A DNA stretch of 64,000 nucleotides, from contig DASCQM010000002.1 in NCBI GenBank assembly GCA_036013055.1, positions 124,001-188,000 on the forward strand, given 5' to 3'. This stretch comes from SHYR01 sp036013055 (GTDB lineage Bacteria > Chloroflexota > Dehalococcoidia > UBA2979). Positions 16,882-25,396 of this stretch are shown piece by piece (the first letter of the stretch is position 1; each line of letters begins with the position of its first letter). Made by a program: the position numbers and the translations under genes. The notes below the pieces were generated by a model that had not been told where the DNA came from, did no database searches, and saw only the letters and a program-made list of their open reading frames with translations.

Positions 16882-16984
16882 CAGCCCGACCGCGCGCACA
16901 GCAACGCCAGCCCGCGAAGGCTCACAGATCAATCGATGCCAGCAGTGACAGGAACGGCGCTACACGCGCACCAGCAGCGAGCCG

Positions 16985-17833
16985 TTAGGCCTCGCCCACG
17001 ACCATCCCGCGACCCGGCAGAATCGCGAACATATGATCATCCAGATTCGTGCGCGTCCCGTGCATCTCGTGGATCGCCACCACGCGCGTCCGACGTCCGG
17101 CAGACTCATCGATGCGCAGGTCGACGATCCCGTCCACCACCTGCTCCTCGATGCCCAGCCGCGTGAACCCCGTCTCGCCGTGCACCCGCAGCCCCGTGAT
17201 CAGCGTCGTCGCATGCGTCGCACGCATCGACGCCCTCAGCAGCGACGCCACGAACGACGAGTCCGCGCTCACGTCGGGCGACCCCGCCAGCAACGGGGGA
17301 TCGATTGCCACCCGCTCCGCGTTGATCTCCGACGCAGCCGCCGCGATCACCGCAGCCACGCGCTCGCCCGGATCGACGGCCCCGCCAGCAGGAGCAGTGT
17401 CGCCCCCCGGCGCTTCGGCATCTGGCCCGCCGCCAGCACCCGGCTCACCACCAGCACCCGGCCCGCCGCCAGCACCCGACCCAGCGCCCTCGCCCGGACC
17501 TGCGCCCTCAGCATCGCCCGACTCGGCAGCAGCCGGCGGCGCGATCGGAGCGGCGTCCGCGCCAATTTGCACCACACGAGCAAACCCGTCCTCAACGGCC
17601 CCGCGTAGGTCCCAGCCCAACGATGCAGCCTGTTCCAGGATGCGGTTCGGGTGATCCGTCGTCGCGAACACGCCCGGCTCACCCTCGCGGATACCCGACA
17701 GGATGAACTGGATGCACAGCACCGACTTGCCGGTGCCAGCCTCGCCGGACACCAGCACTGCAGCGCCCCGAGGGACACCGCCCTCGATCAACGCATCAAT
17801 GCCCTCAACGCCAATCGTCGTCCGCAACAGCAT
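16985..17833 (-). CDS. KaiC/RadA-like RecA-superfamily ATPase with Gly/Ala/Pro-rich insert
   Basis: A 282-residue single-domain protein. The N-terminus TTIGVEGIDALIEGGVPRGA and Walker A GEAGTGKS (30-37) are typical of KaiC-like ATPases; the DHPNRILEQAASLGWDL segment and a Walker B-like RVAIDPP follow, then the C-terminal VVAIHEMHGTRTNLDDHMFAI seen in KaiC-type domains. Residues about 92-155 are a low-complexity Gly/Ala/Pro/Glu insert made of imperfect GPGAGGEPGAGG units, encoded by a tandem repeat at about 17400-17490. KaiC-like proteins act in signalling or scaffolding; the role here is unknown. The ATG has only one base between it and GGAGG; a TTG two codons later would be better spaced and is an alternative start. 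Confidence 0.78.
   Translation of the reverse strand: MLLRTTIGVEGIDALIEGGVPRGAAVLVSGEAGTGKSVLCIQFILSGIREGEPGVFATTDHPNRILEQAASLGWDLRGAVEDGFARVVQIGADAAPIAPPAAAESGDAEGAGPGEGAGSGAGGGPGAGGEPGAGGGPDAEAPGGDTAPAGGAVDPGERVAAVIAAAASEINAERVAIDPPLLAGSPDVSADSSFVASLLRASMRATHATTLITGLRVHGETGFTRLGIEEQVVDGIVDLRIDESAGRRTRVVAIHEMHGTRTNLDDHMFAILPGRGMVVGEA
17400..17490. repeat. Tandem GC-rich minisatellite inside the KaiC-like gene
   Basis: Imperfect units of about 18 bases with the core CCAGCACCCGGC recur four times in frame and encode the Gly/Ala-rich insert. Confidence 0.6.
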
Positions 17834-18030
17834 GCCTCCGGAACCTGATGAACCTGCGCTCGACTATAGGAGCACCCTCACGCGGTGGCCAGCGCACCGC
17901 ACATAACCACCGCCCGACGAACCTGCCACCCTCCGACGTCCAGCAACCCTCCGATGCCCCCCCACCCCCCACGACATGGCGCAGTGCGACGCCGTGCGCC
18001 ATCATGCGGACGAGCATTGGAGCGTGACCC

Positions 18031-18900
18031 ATGGGCAGCATCGCCGCCGTCGACGAACAGACCGGACGCAAGTTCTACCTCGAAGATCCCGACGACCTGC
18101 GACCCGACGAAGAGGTCGTCTTCCTGCTCAACCTCCACGGCGGCGGCTCCGCGGGGTCGTGGCAGCAGGCGTACTTCCCCGCCATCGACTACAAGCAGCA
18201 GTACCGGCTCGTGATCGCCACCCCCTCGGCAGCGACGAAGGAGCCCTCCCGACGCTGGATCGAGGAAGCCGACGACGAGCACCTGCAGAACATCGTCAAC
18301 TTCGTCTTCGACAAGTACGGGCTCGAACGCATCAGAGCGTTCTGGCTGATCGGACACTCGCAGGGCGGGTCGACCTCCAGCCGCCTACTCGGCACCGACT
18401 TCTTCATGGAGCGCGTGGACGGCTGGCTCAGCCTCTCCGGCGGGCGCATCGGACAGTTCGAACGCTCCGCGACCTCAGGACGCCCGGACACGCCGTCGGC
18501 GGCGGATCGTCCGCGCATCGCAGAGACACCGACGCCAGACACTGACATGTCTTTCATCTTCTCCGTCGGCGAGCACGAGATGGCCTCCATCCCCGACACC
18601 TCGCCGCTGGCCGAGCGGTACGGCGCCGGTCCCAAGACCCGCCTCCCCGACGTCATCGACGACGAACCCGGCAAGATCTACGACACCCTTAGCGAAGGCC
18701 ACTCCACACCAGCGTGGGGACTCTTCCCCCTGCCCGGGACCGCGGAGGTCTCCGTCTTCCCGGACGCGAGGGATGGCCGCGTGATCGCCGACATCGTGCG
18801 CCTCGACAAGGGCCACACCGAGGGCTTCGAGCCGAACATCACCGACACCCTGATCGGCATGATCGCTGGAGCGCCCGGCGGAAAAGCTCGCGCGCGCTAA
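18031..18900 (+). CDS. Alpha/beta hydrolase
   Basis: A 289-residue serine hydrolase of the alpha/beta fold. HGGGSAGSW (36-44) gives the oxyanion hole, GHSQGG (Ser110) the nucleophile, and KGHTEGFEP near the C-terminus the catalytic His. The layout resembles esterases of the PHB-depolymerase/dienelactone type, but no signal peptide is present, so it is cytoplasmic. A loop between residues about 148-175 is rich in Pro/Thr/Asp. The ATG follows GGAGCG. The substrate is unknown. It is a single gene followed by copy B7. Confidence 0.75.
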   Translation: MGSIAAVDEQTGRKFYLEDPDDLRPDEEVVFLLNLHGGGSAGSWQQAYFPAIDYKQQYRLVIATPSAATKEPSRRWIEEADDEHLQNIVNFVFDKYGLERIRAFWLIGHSQGGSTSSRLLGTDFFMERVDGWLSLSGGRIGQFERSATSGRPDTPSAADRPRIAETPTPDTDMSFIFSVGEHEMASIPDTSPLAERYGAGPKTRLPDVIDDEPGKIYDTLSEGHSTPAWGLFPLPGTAEVSVFPDARDGRVIADIVRLDKGHTEGFEPNITDTLIGMIAGAPGGKARAR

Positions 18901-18991
18901 CCTCCGACGCCCCGCACCCGCCACGCGGAAGCGAAGCGATCGACGGCCGAGAGCGCGCGGACGGCTCCACGCCCGCCTCCAGTCCCCTCAA

Positions 18992-19055
18992 TCCAAATCG
19001 GGGGCGCGGGGGCTCTGCCCCCGAAAGAAGAAGGGCGGGTGGGTGGGTCCACCTC
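18992..19055 (+). repeat. Dispersed hairpin + G-quadruplex element, copy B7 (last in the window)
   Basis: The stem CGGGGGC-TCT-GCCCCCG is followed by GAAAGAAGAA and GGGCGGGTGGGTGGG with four tracts, then TCCACCTCC. No further copy was found to the right. Confidence 0.9.
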
Positions 19056-19128
19056 CAACTGCCACGCCCATCGATGACACCACGCCCAACCGAGACACGC
19101 ACTACCTCGCCCTCCGCGCATCGCCACA

Positions 19129-19134
19129 TATACT
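19129..19134 (+). promoter_or_regulatory. -10 box TATACT for the Lon-type protease
   Basis: TATACT within CATATACTGC, 57 bases before the GTG start; no convincing -35. Confidence 0.45.
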
Positions 19135-19191
19135 GCTCAGACCAGCCGCCACCTGAGTTCGGCCGACGCCGCATCCGTCAGGAGCCTCCCC

Positions 19192-21699
19192 GTGAGCGAC
19201 ATCCGCGACCGCCTCGAAATAGCCGCCGATGACCTCGTCGGCCACTGCCAGCCCGAAGACCTCCCCTTCGACACCACCGACGACCTCATGCCGATCGAAG
19301 CGATCTACGGACAGGAACGCGCCGTCCGCTCCATCGACTTCGCGCTCGGCATGGAAGACCGCGGCTACAACCTCTACGCCTCCGGCCCGGACGGCATCGG
19401 CAAATCCACCATCGTCCAGCAGTTCCTCAGCAGACGCGCCGCCCAGCTCCCCGCCCCCCCGGACTGGATCTACGTCCACAACTTCGCCGACACCGACCGC
19501 CCCGTCGGCATCGGCCTCCCCGCAGGGGAAGGCCGCATCTTTGCGGAACGCACCGCGCGCACCGTCCAGGCCGCCAGCCGAGAACTGAAGCAGGCATTCG
19601 AGTCCGACTCCTACGCCCGCCAGCGCGGCGAATTCGGCCAGCGCATGGAGCAACGACGTTCGGCCCTCCTCGAACAGCTCAGCGCAGACGCGAAGGAGCG
19701 AGGCTTCCACCTCCAGATGTCCCCGCAGGGCGTCACCTCCGCACCGATCGTGAACGACGAAGTACTCAACGACGAAGCCTTCCAGGCCCTCCCGGAGGAA
19801 CAGCGCACGGCGATCGAAGAGAGCGCCCATCAGCTTGAGAGCGTCGTACAGGACGCCATGCTTCAGATGCGCGGACTGGAGCGCGACGCGCAGGACGAAC
19901 TGAACAGCCTCGACGAACAGGTCGCCAGCTTTGCCATCGAACACCTCTTCCAGCCGCTGCTCGACCAGCACGAGGAATCAGAAGAGATCGTCACCTTTCT
20001 GAAGAGCGTCCGTGACGACATTCGCAAGGAACGTGACCGCTTCCGGCAGCCGCCGGCACAGCAGGAGCAAGCCGCCGCCGCCCAGCTTGGCCGGGGCAAC
20101 AACCAGGGTCCCGACCTCCATCGCTACGCCGTCAACGTCGTGATCTCCAACGACCCGACCGATGGCGCCCCCCTGATCACCGAGCGCCATCCCACCTACT
20201 ACAACCTGCTTGGCCGCGTGGAATACGCCGGTCAGTTCGGGGGCATGGCTTTCGACCACACGCTGATCAAGGCCGGATCGCTCGCCACCGCCTCCGGCGG
20301 CTTCCTCGTCCTCCGCCTCCGCGACCTGATCCAGAACCCGATCGCCTACGACGGCCTCAAGCGCGCCCTGCTCACGCAGGAGATCGCCATCGAAAACCTC
20401 AGCGAAGTCGCCGGACTCGTCCCCACCACCGCCGTTCGCCCCGAACCGATGCCGCTCGATGTCAAAGTCGTGATCGTTGGCGACGCCGGGCTCTACGGAT
20501 ACCTCTTCCGCATCGACCCCGACTTCCGCGAACTCTTCCGCGTCAAAGCCGACTTCGAGGTCGACGTCGAACGCAACGCTGGCAACATCATCGGCCTCGC
20601 CGCCCTGATCCGACTCCAGTGCGAGCGTGGCGACCTGCTCTGCTTCAGCCGCGACGCCGTCGCCCGGCTCGTCGAGCACTCCTCGCGCGTTGTGCAGGAC
20701 CAGCGACGCCTCTCCGCCAACATGGGTGCCTTCACCGACCTGATCCGCCAGGCCAACTACTGGGCGACGCAGGACGGCGACGCAGCCGTCGGACCCCAGC
20801 ACGTCGACCGGGCGCTCGAGGAGCACGACTACCGCTCATCGCTCGTCCGCGACCGCCTCCAGCAGATGATCGAAGACGGCTCGATCTTCATCGACACCGA
20901 AGGCGCGAAAGTCGGCCAGATCAACGCCCTCTCCGTCTACGACCTCGGCGACATCACCTTCGGCCGCCCCTCAAGAATCAGCTGTGTCACCTCCGCCGGC
21001 CGAGGCTCAATCGTCAACGTAGAACGAGAATCAAATATGGCAGGAAATATCCACAATAAAGGTTGGATGATACTTCGCGGTTATCTCACAGATACATTCG
21101 GTCAAGACAAGGCGCTATCTCTGCATGCTAGTCTCACTTTTGAACAGCTGTACGGTGACATCGACGGCGACTCCGCCTCCTCGACGGAGATCTACTCGCT
21201 GCTCTCCTCGCTCGCGGAAGTGCCGATCGACCAGCAAGTCGCCGTCACCGGCTCCGTCAACCAGCGCGGCGAAGTGCAGCCGATCGGTGGCGCGACGGCC
21301 AAGATCGAGGGCTTCTACGAGGTCTGCCGCGCGCGAGGGCTGAACGGCAAGCAGGGCGTCATGATCCCGAAGACGAACGTCCCCACCGTCACCCTGCGAC
21401 CGGAAGTCGAACAGGCGATCGCCGCAGGGCAGTTCCATGTCTGGGCGGTCGAGACGATCGAGGAGGGCGTTGAGGTGCTCACCGGCGTCACGGCAGGCGA
21501 ACGCGCGGCCGATGGCCGGTTTGCGGAGGGCACGATCTACCGCAAGGTCGAGGATCGGCTGGACGAGTTCTATCACGCGATCACCGAGCACCGGGAAGCC
21601 GGCGGGGCCGAGACGCCGTCGCCCGTTGCTCCCCCCGTGCCACCGGCCGTACCACCGGGGATTCCGCCACAGCCGCCCGAACCGCCGATCAGCGTCTAG
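19192..21699 (+). CDS. lon: LonB-type ATP-dependent protease
   Basis: An 835-residue soluble Lon-family protease. Walker A GPDGIGKS (65-72) lies in the N-terminal ATPase part; residues about 150-300 form a long helical insertion rich in Glu/Gln/Arg; the C-terminal peptidase has the dyad Ser661 (GDIDGDSASS) and Lys704 (GGATAKIEGF), 43 residues apart as in E. coli Lon. The arrangement matches the cytosolic AAA/LonB group of bacteria, without the LAN domain or the membrane anchor of archaeal LonB. The GTG follows CAGGAG. A C-terminal Pro-rich tail (PPVPPAVPPGIPPQPPEPP) is present. About 138 bp (21013-21150), just before the catalytic serine codon, is strikingly A+T-rich with foreign codon use, although the protein there stays normal. 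Confidence 0.9.
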   Translation: MSDIRDRLEIAADDLVGHCQPEDLPFDTTDDLMPIEAIYGQERAVRSIDFALGMEDRGYNLYASGPDGIGKSTIVQQFLSRRAAQLPAPPDWIYVHNFADTDRPVGIGLPAGEGRIFAERTARTVQAASRELKQAFESDSYARQRGEFGQRMEQRRSALLEQLSADAKERGFHLQMSPQGVTSAPIVNDEVLNDEAFQALPEEQRTAIEESAHQLESVVQDAMLQMRGLERDAQDELNSLDEQVASFAIEHLFQPLLDQHEESEEIVTFLKSVRDDIRKERDRFRQPPAQQEQAAAAQLGRGNNQGPDLHRYAVNVVISNDPTDGAPLITERHPTYYNLLGRVEYAGQFGGMAFDHTLIKAGSLATASGGFLVLRLRDLIQNPIAYDGLKRALLTQEIAIENLSEVAGLVPTTAVRPEPMPLDVKVVIVGDAGLYGYLFRIDPDFRELFRVKADFEVDVERNAGNIIGLAALIRLQCERGDLLCFSRDAVARLVEHSSRVVQDQRRLSANMGAFTDLIRQANYWATQDGDAAVGPQHVDRALEEHDYRSSLVRDRLQQMIEDGSIFIDTEGAKVGQINALSVYDLGDITFGRPSRISCVTSAGRGSIVNVERESNMAGNIHNKGWMILRGYLTDTFGQDKALSLHASLTFEQLYGDIDGDSASSTEIYSLLSSLAEVPIDQQVAVTGSVNQRGEVQPIGGATAKIEGFYEVCRARGLNGKQGVMIPKTNVPTVTLRPEVEQAIAAGQFHVWAVETIEEGVEVLTGVTAGERAADGRFAEGTIYRKVEDRLDEFYHAITEHREAGGAETPSPVAPPVPPAVPPGIPPQPPEPPISV

Positions 21700-21714
21700 C
21701 GAGGTCGCCGACAC

Positions 21715-22308
21715 ATCAGCGACACGCCATCGACGTCTCCCCCGGCCGACGCACGCCCACTGCTCACGCTCGACTTCGATGGCGTGATCTGCGCGCCGCT
21801 CTTCGGCAGGAACGGGGGCATCAGCCGCGAGTTTCTCGACCCCTCCGCACCTCCTCGGCGCGCCTTCGTCCCTGCTCGCTGGTACGCCGACCCGCTGGAT
21901 CACCTCCGCTTCGACCTGCGGCGACCGCTACCGGAGGTGCGCGAGGCGCTCAGTCGACTCTCGACGCTGCGTCGACTCACGATCCTCACGGGGCGGCGCA
22001 GTTCGCCGGAGTCCTGGCTCCGGCGCTACGGGATGGCCGCATTCATCGACGACATCGAATTCAACGCCTCCGAGGAACGCAGCGCTCACTTCAAATTGCG
22101 TCGATCGGCCGAGCTGGGAGCAGCCGAGCACATCGACGACGACCCGCGGACGGTGCAGCTACTGGCGGAGGCCGGAGCGCTGCGGGTGTTCCTGCGCGAC
22201 TGGCCGCGCAATCGGGGGCTACCGTTCGTCGATGGCGTCACCCGCGTCAGTGAACTGACCGCGCTAGCGAATCTGCTCGAAGCTGAGCGCGAGGGGAACC
22301 TCGACTAG
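21715..22308 (+). CDS. HAD superfamily protein without a standard start codon
   Basis: A HAD-fold protein. Motif I LLTLDFDGVICAP, motif II TILTGRRSS and the motif IV-like EHIDDDPRTVQLLAEAG are clear, so the frame must begin upstream of the motif I Asp codons at 21772. The only standard start in frame is the GTG at 21784, which would remove the nucleophile. Between the Lon stop (21697-21699) and that point there is no ATG, GTG or TTG. Candidates are ATC at 21715, about 10 bases after GAGGT, or CTG at 21760. I give the ATC; the exact start is uncertain. It is probably co-transcribed with lon, 15 bases upstream. Function: probable phosphatase or nucleotidase-like, substrate unknown. Confidence 0.68.
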   Translation: MSDTPSTSPPADARPLLTLDFDGVICAPLFGRNGGISREFLDPSAPPRRAFVPARWYADPLDHLRFDLRRPLPEVREALSRLSTLRRLTILTGRRSSPESWLRRYGMAAFIDDIEFNASEERSAHFKLRRSAELGAAEHIDDDPRTVQLLAEAGALRVFLRDWPRNRGLPFVDGVTRVSELTALANLLEAEREGNLD

Positions 22309-22356
22309 ACCTGCCTTCACGTCGGCGTTAGAGTCGGAACGGTATCGGGAGCGGTC

Positions 22357-23811
22357 TTGGCTCAGCAGAACGGCAGCGGGAACGGCACAAGTTCGAATGG
22401 TACCGGTGGTCCCGAATCCACCGAAGTCGTAGGCGTAGAGCACACAGACACGCCTCCCTCCGGGCGCCTGGGCACATTCGCCGCGCTCCGCGATCGCAAC
22501 TTCCGCCTCCTCTGGCTCGGACAGATCAGTCACGCCGGCGCGCTCTGGATGGAGCAGATCGCCCGCCCCTTCCTGATTCTCGATATCACCGATGGCTCGG
22601 CGACCCACGTCGGTGGCGTGATCGCGATGCGGACCTTGCCGCAGCTCGTGTTCGGAGTCTGGGCCGGCGTGATCGCGGACTGGTTCGATCGCCGCCTCGT
22701 GCTGTTGCTGGACAAGACCGCGGTACTGATTCTGAATACGCTATTCGCGATCTTGATCGTCTCCGGCGCGCTCGAGCTGTGGCATATCTATGCGTACGCG
22801 TTCCTCCGCGGGTCGATGATGGCGTTCGACCAGCCCGCGCGTTCGGCGCTGATCCCGAGCATCGTTCCGGCCGATCGCGTTACGAACGCGATCGCGCTGA
22901 TGAGTGCCACCCAGAACACGATGCGCATCGCCGGCGCTGCCGCTGGCGGGTTCGTCTACGCGGCCCTCGGTGCCGAGGGCGCGTTCGTCACGGTCGCGGT
23001 GATCTACGTCGGTGCGGTCGTCTCGACATACCTGCTCAAGGTACCGACGCACGTGCGACCGACGGACACGAGCGCCGGCGCGATGGCGCAGGGGCTGATG
23101 GAAGGCGCGCGCTACGCGTGGAGCCACACGGCGATCCGCGGGATTCTGATTCTCTCGCTGATCTACTTCACGTTCGGCATGTCGTACATGCAGGTGTTCG
23201 CTCCGCTCTTCGCGGAGAAGGTGCTCGACATCGGCAGCTTCGGCTTCGGGTTCATGACGTCGTTGACGGGCCTCGGCGCACTGGCAGCAGCGCTCTTCAT
23301 TGCGAACAAGCAGCCCGAGAGATTGGGCATCATTCTGCCGCTCCTCGCCGGCGTCTTCGGCCTGATGCTGATCCTGTTCTCGGCGACGACCTACCTGCCG
23401 CGACCGGCCGGTCTGGTCGCGCCGCTGATCGTGATCATGATCGTCGGCGGCATCCAGACCAGCTACTTCTCGCTCACACGAGCGATGATGCTGCACTCCG
23501 CTCCGGAGGAGATGCGCGGACGGGTGATCAGCCTGCTCTCGCTGGATCGTGCGCTGATGACGGGCGGCGCGGCGTTTGCCGGATTCCTCGCTGACAGCGC
23601 CGGCGTCCAGCCAGCGCAGATCGTCTACGGCCTGATTTGCGCCGTCGGCGGATTCGCCATGTTCACGTTCGCCCGCGACTTCCGACGCACGCGTACCGAC
23701 TTCACGCCGGATCCGGAAGACCCGGGGCAACCATCAACGCCAGCGCCAGCGGCGGATGCCGTCGATGGCGCCACTTCCGAAACCCCGGCGGACGTCGTCA
23801 GCGCACGCTGA
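22357..23811 (+). CDS. Major facilitator superfamily exporter, EntS-like
   Basis: A 484-residue 12-helix transporter. The N-terminus LRDRNFRLLWLGQISHAGALW and the loop ADWFDRRLVLLLDK are characteristic of the EntS-like MFS group, which exports siderophores, drugs or small metabolites by proton antiport. The second half carries the matching domain (GFMTSLTGLGALAAALF, MRGRVISLLSLDRA). A hydrophilic N-terminal tail of about 35 residues (rich in Gly/Asn/Thr) and an acidic Pro/Thr-rich C-tail face the cytoplasm. The TTG start is preceded by GGGAGCGG. No siderophore genes are nearby, so the substrate is open. Confidence 0.85.
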   Translation: MAQQNGSGNGTSSNGTGGPESTEVVGVEHTDTPPSGRLGTFAALRDRNFRLLWLGQISHAGALWMEQIARPFLILDITDGSATHVGGVIAMRTLPQLVFGVWAGVIADWFDRRLVLLLDKTAVLILNTLFAILIVSGALELWHIYAYAFLRGSMMAFDQPARSALIPSIVPADRVTNAIALMSATQNTMRIAGAAAGGFVYAALGAEGAFVTVAVIYVGAVVSTYLLKVPTHVRPTDTSAGAMAQGLMEGARYAWSHTAIRGILILSLIYFTFGMSYMQVFAPLFAEKVLDIGSFGFGFMTSLTGLGALAAALFIANKQPERLGIILPLLAGVFGLMLILFSATTYLPRPAGLVAPLIVIMIVGGIQTSYFSLTRAMMLHSAPEEMRGRVISLLSLDRALMTGGAAFAGFLADSAGVQPAQIVYGLICAVGGFAMFTFARDFRRTRTDFTPDPEDPGQPSTPAPAADAVDGATSETPADVVSAR

Positions 23812-23853
23812 CGCCCGGCTGCTGCGGCTCCGAACCTGTTCCCCTGACCGCTG

Positions 23854-24480
23854 ATGTCGTCTTCGCCATTCCCGCCGGAATTCTTCCAGCGCGTTGACGA
23901 AGCCGCCGACGACCAGTTCTACCGCGAGCCACGGTTCGTCACGCACGTCGACGATGCGACGATCGCAGCGATCACCAATCTGTACCGCGAAATGCTGCCG
24001 GACGGCGGTACCGTGCTCGATCTCATGTCCTCGTGGATCTCGCACCTGCCGACGGACGTCGACTACGGCCGCGTCGCTGGCCTCGGCATGAACCACGAGG
24101 AGCTGGCGGGTAACCCACAGCTCGACGACTTCGTCGTTCACGATCTCAACCGCGAGCCGAACCTCCCGTACGACGAAGGAGAGTTCGATGCCGTCGTCAA
24201 CGCGGTCTCGGTGCAGTACCTCACGCGGCCGGTAGAGGTCTTCGACGCGGTAGGACGAGTGCTCAAACCCGGCGGGCTCCACGCTGTCATGATCTCGCAT
24301 CGGATGTTCCCGACGAAGGCCGTGGCAGCCTGGCAATCGATCAGTAGCGAGGAGCGGGTGCGCCTCGTCGCCGCCTACTTCAACCTGTCGATGGGTTGGG
24401 ACGAACCGCAGCTCGTCGATCGCTCTCCGGCCGGCGCTGATCCGTTGTGGTGCGTCTTCGCGACGCGAAGCGCTCCGTAG
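23854..24480 (+). CDS. Class I SAM-dependent methyltransferase-like protein
   Basis: A 208-residue Rossmann-fold protein. Motif I is degenerate (GGTVLDLMSSWISHLP rather than the usual glycine-rich loop), motif II is VAGLGMNHEEL, motif III/IV is LPYDEGEFDAVVNAVSVQYL and the post-motif helix is VGRVLKPGGLHAVMISHRMF. The layout matches the Methyltransf_11 type. The weak glycine loop may reduce SAM binding or mark a subgroup found in cyanobacteria and related bacteria. The substrate is unknown. It converges with the next gene, the stops being 12 bases apart. Confidence 0.78.
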   Translation: MSSSPFPPEFFQRVDEAADDQFYREPRFVTHVDDATIAAITNLYREMLPDGGTVLDLMSSWISHLPTDVDYGRVAGLGMNHEELAGNPQLDDFVVHDLNREPNLPYDEGEFDAVVNAVSVQYLTRPVEVFDAVGRVLKPGGLHAVMISHRMFPTKAVAAWQSISSEERVRLVAAYFNLSMGWDEPQLVDRSPAGADPLWCVFATRSAP

Positions 24481-24492
24481 CGAAGAGGCTGT

Positions 24493-25077
24493 TCAGCTTG
24501 CGAGGAGCTGGGAGCGGGAGGCGAAGACCACGTAGCCTTCCCCGCGGATCGTCTGCATCATCTCAGCGGCACCGATTACCGAGAGCTTGGAGCGAAGCCT
24601 GGAGATCTGCGCCTCTACGAAGTTCGGCGATCCAAACGTTGGGTAGCCCCAGACGGCGGAGGCAATGTCGTCCGGCGACAGGACCTCATTCATCCGCTCC
24701 AGCAGCACCCGAAGCACTTCCGCCTCCTTGGGCGAGAGCGAGACAGTTCGACCCTGGTACGTCACCTCACGCGAACGTGGAAGCAGCCTGAGCCCGCCGG
24801 GACCGGCCAACGACCCGTCCGCGCCCTCGCGCATCGCCTCCACCTGCATCTCCCTGACGCTGCGCACCAGCTCACCGAGGCGCTCGTGCTCCGCCGGCGC
24901 GACGACGACGAGATCAAAGCTGCCATCGACTCCCCGCGCACCATCGACACCGACGGCCTCCAGCCCGGCTCGCTGGAGCGCGCTGATCGCCGCCTCCCGC
25001 TCGCTTGAGTTGCTGTTTACGACCAGCACTCGACCCGTCACGGGAGCCGACATGTGATCTGTGGCGTCTAGCTGCAT
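24493..25077 (-). CDS. OmpR-type winged-helix regulator with degenerate receiver
   Basis: A 194-residue protein. The N-terminus VLVVNSNSSEREAAISALQRAG has the fold signature of a receiver first strand and helix, but the acidic pocket is gone (NSN in place of the Asp pair) and the phospho-acceptor position in FDLVVVAPAE is Ala; the domain is also too short. The C-terminal half is a standard Trans_reg_C winged helix (VSLSPKEAEVLRVLLER, SPDDIASAVWG, FVEAQISRLRSKL, IRGEGYVV). It should bind DNA without phosphorylation. The ATG at 25077 is chosen because GCGGAG precedes it. Its upstream region holds three GTCAG units 10-11 bp apart, candidate autoregulatory sites. No kinase is adjacent. Confidence 0.82.
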   Translation of the reverse strand: MQLDATDHMSAPVTGRVLVVNSNSSEREAAISALQRAGLEAVGVDGARGVDGSFDLVVVAPAEHERLGELVRSVREMQVEAMREGADGSLAGPGGLRLLPRSREVTYQGRTVSLSPKEAEVLRVLLERMNEVLSPDDIASAVWGYPTFGSPNFVEAQISRLRSKLSVIGAAEMMQTIRGEGYVVFASRSQLLAS

Positions 25078-25194
25078 CGTCGGTCTCCGCTGGGTTGAGC
25101 CGATCGTCACCGAGTTCGTTGTCACCGTTTCGTCGCCACGATCGACGACCGAGCCATGATCGCGCCGTGGCTCTCGCCACACACTCGCCACGGT

Positions 25195-25220
25195 GTCAGA
25201 GGCACGTCAGATCATGTCAG
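25195..25220. promoter_or_regulatory. Three GTCAG direct repeats at helical spacing
   Basis: GTCAG begins at 25195, 25206 and 25216, that is 11 and 10 bp apart, with an inverted CTGAC at 25235. Tandem 11-bp half-sites are the normal target of OmpR/PhoB-type winged helices, and these lie about 120-140 bp upstream of such a gene. The assignment is inferred. Confidence 0.45.
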
Positions 25221-25252
25221 CAGATTCGACTGAACTGACAGAGCCAACCAGA

Positions 25253-25284
25253 CTTACATTCCCGCCTGGCGTACCTACTGTAAG
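25253..25284. repeat. Inverted repeat CTTACA/TGTAAG
   Basis: Two 6-bp arms separated by 20 bases, in the same intergenic region as the GTCAG repeats. It could be an operator or part of a hairpin. Confidence 0.35.
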
Positions 25285-25396
25285 AATCCCATACCAACTG
25301 TCAGCACTCTGCGCGGTGGCGAGCACTCACCTGGCGCGGATCGCGACCGTCGTCTAACGCTGCGGACCCGTTCGCCGTAGCGGCGAGCCGATGGCT

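Larger units (their letters stand above)
16654..16984. other. Intergenic region (331 bp) with copy B6 flanked by direct repeats
   Basis: It separates convergent genes. Element B6 lies in the centre. On each side is a copy of a 29-bp sequence (GCCACCGCTCGACGCCGACG and onward at 16670; GCCACCACTCGACGCCGGCG and onward at 16853). No coding frame with real features was found, apart from the possible alternative tail of the preceding gene. Confidence 0.6.
25078..25396. other. Intergenic region (319 bp) upstream of the winged-helix regulator
   Basis: It is lower in G+C than its surroundings. It contains direct repeats GTCAG at 25195, 25206 and 25216, an inverted CTGAC at 25235 and an inverted repeat CTTACA/TGTAAG (25253-25284). 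A short leftward reading frame upstream of the regulator has no features of a gene. No other gene is visible. Confidence 0.6.
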
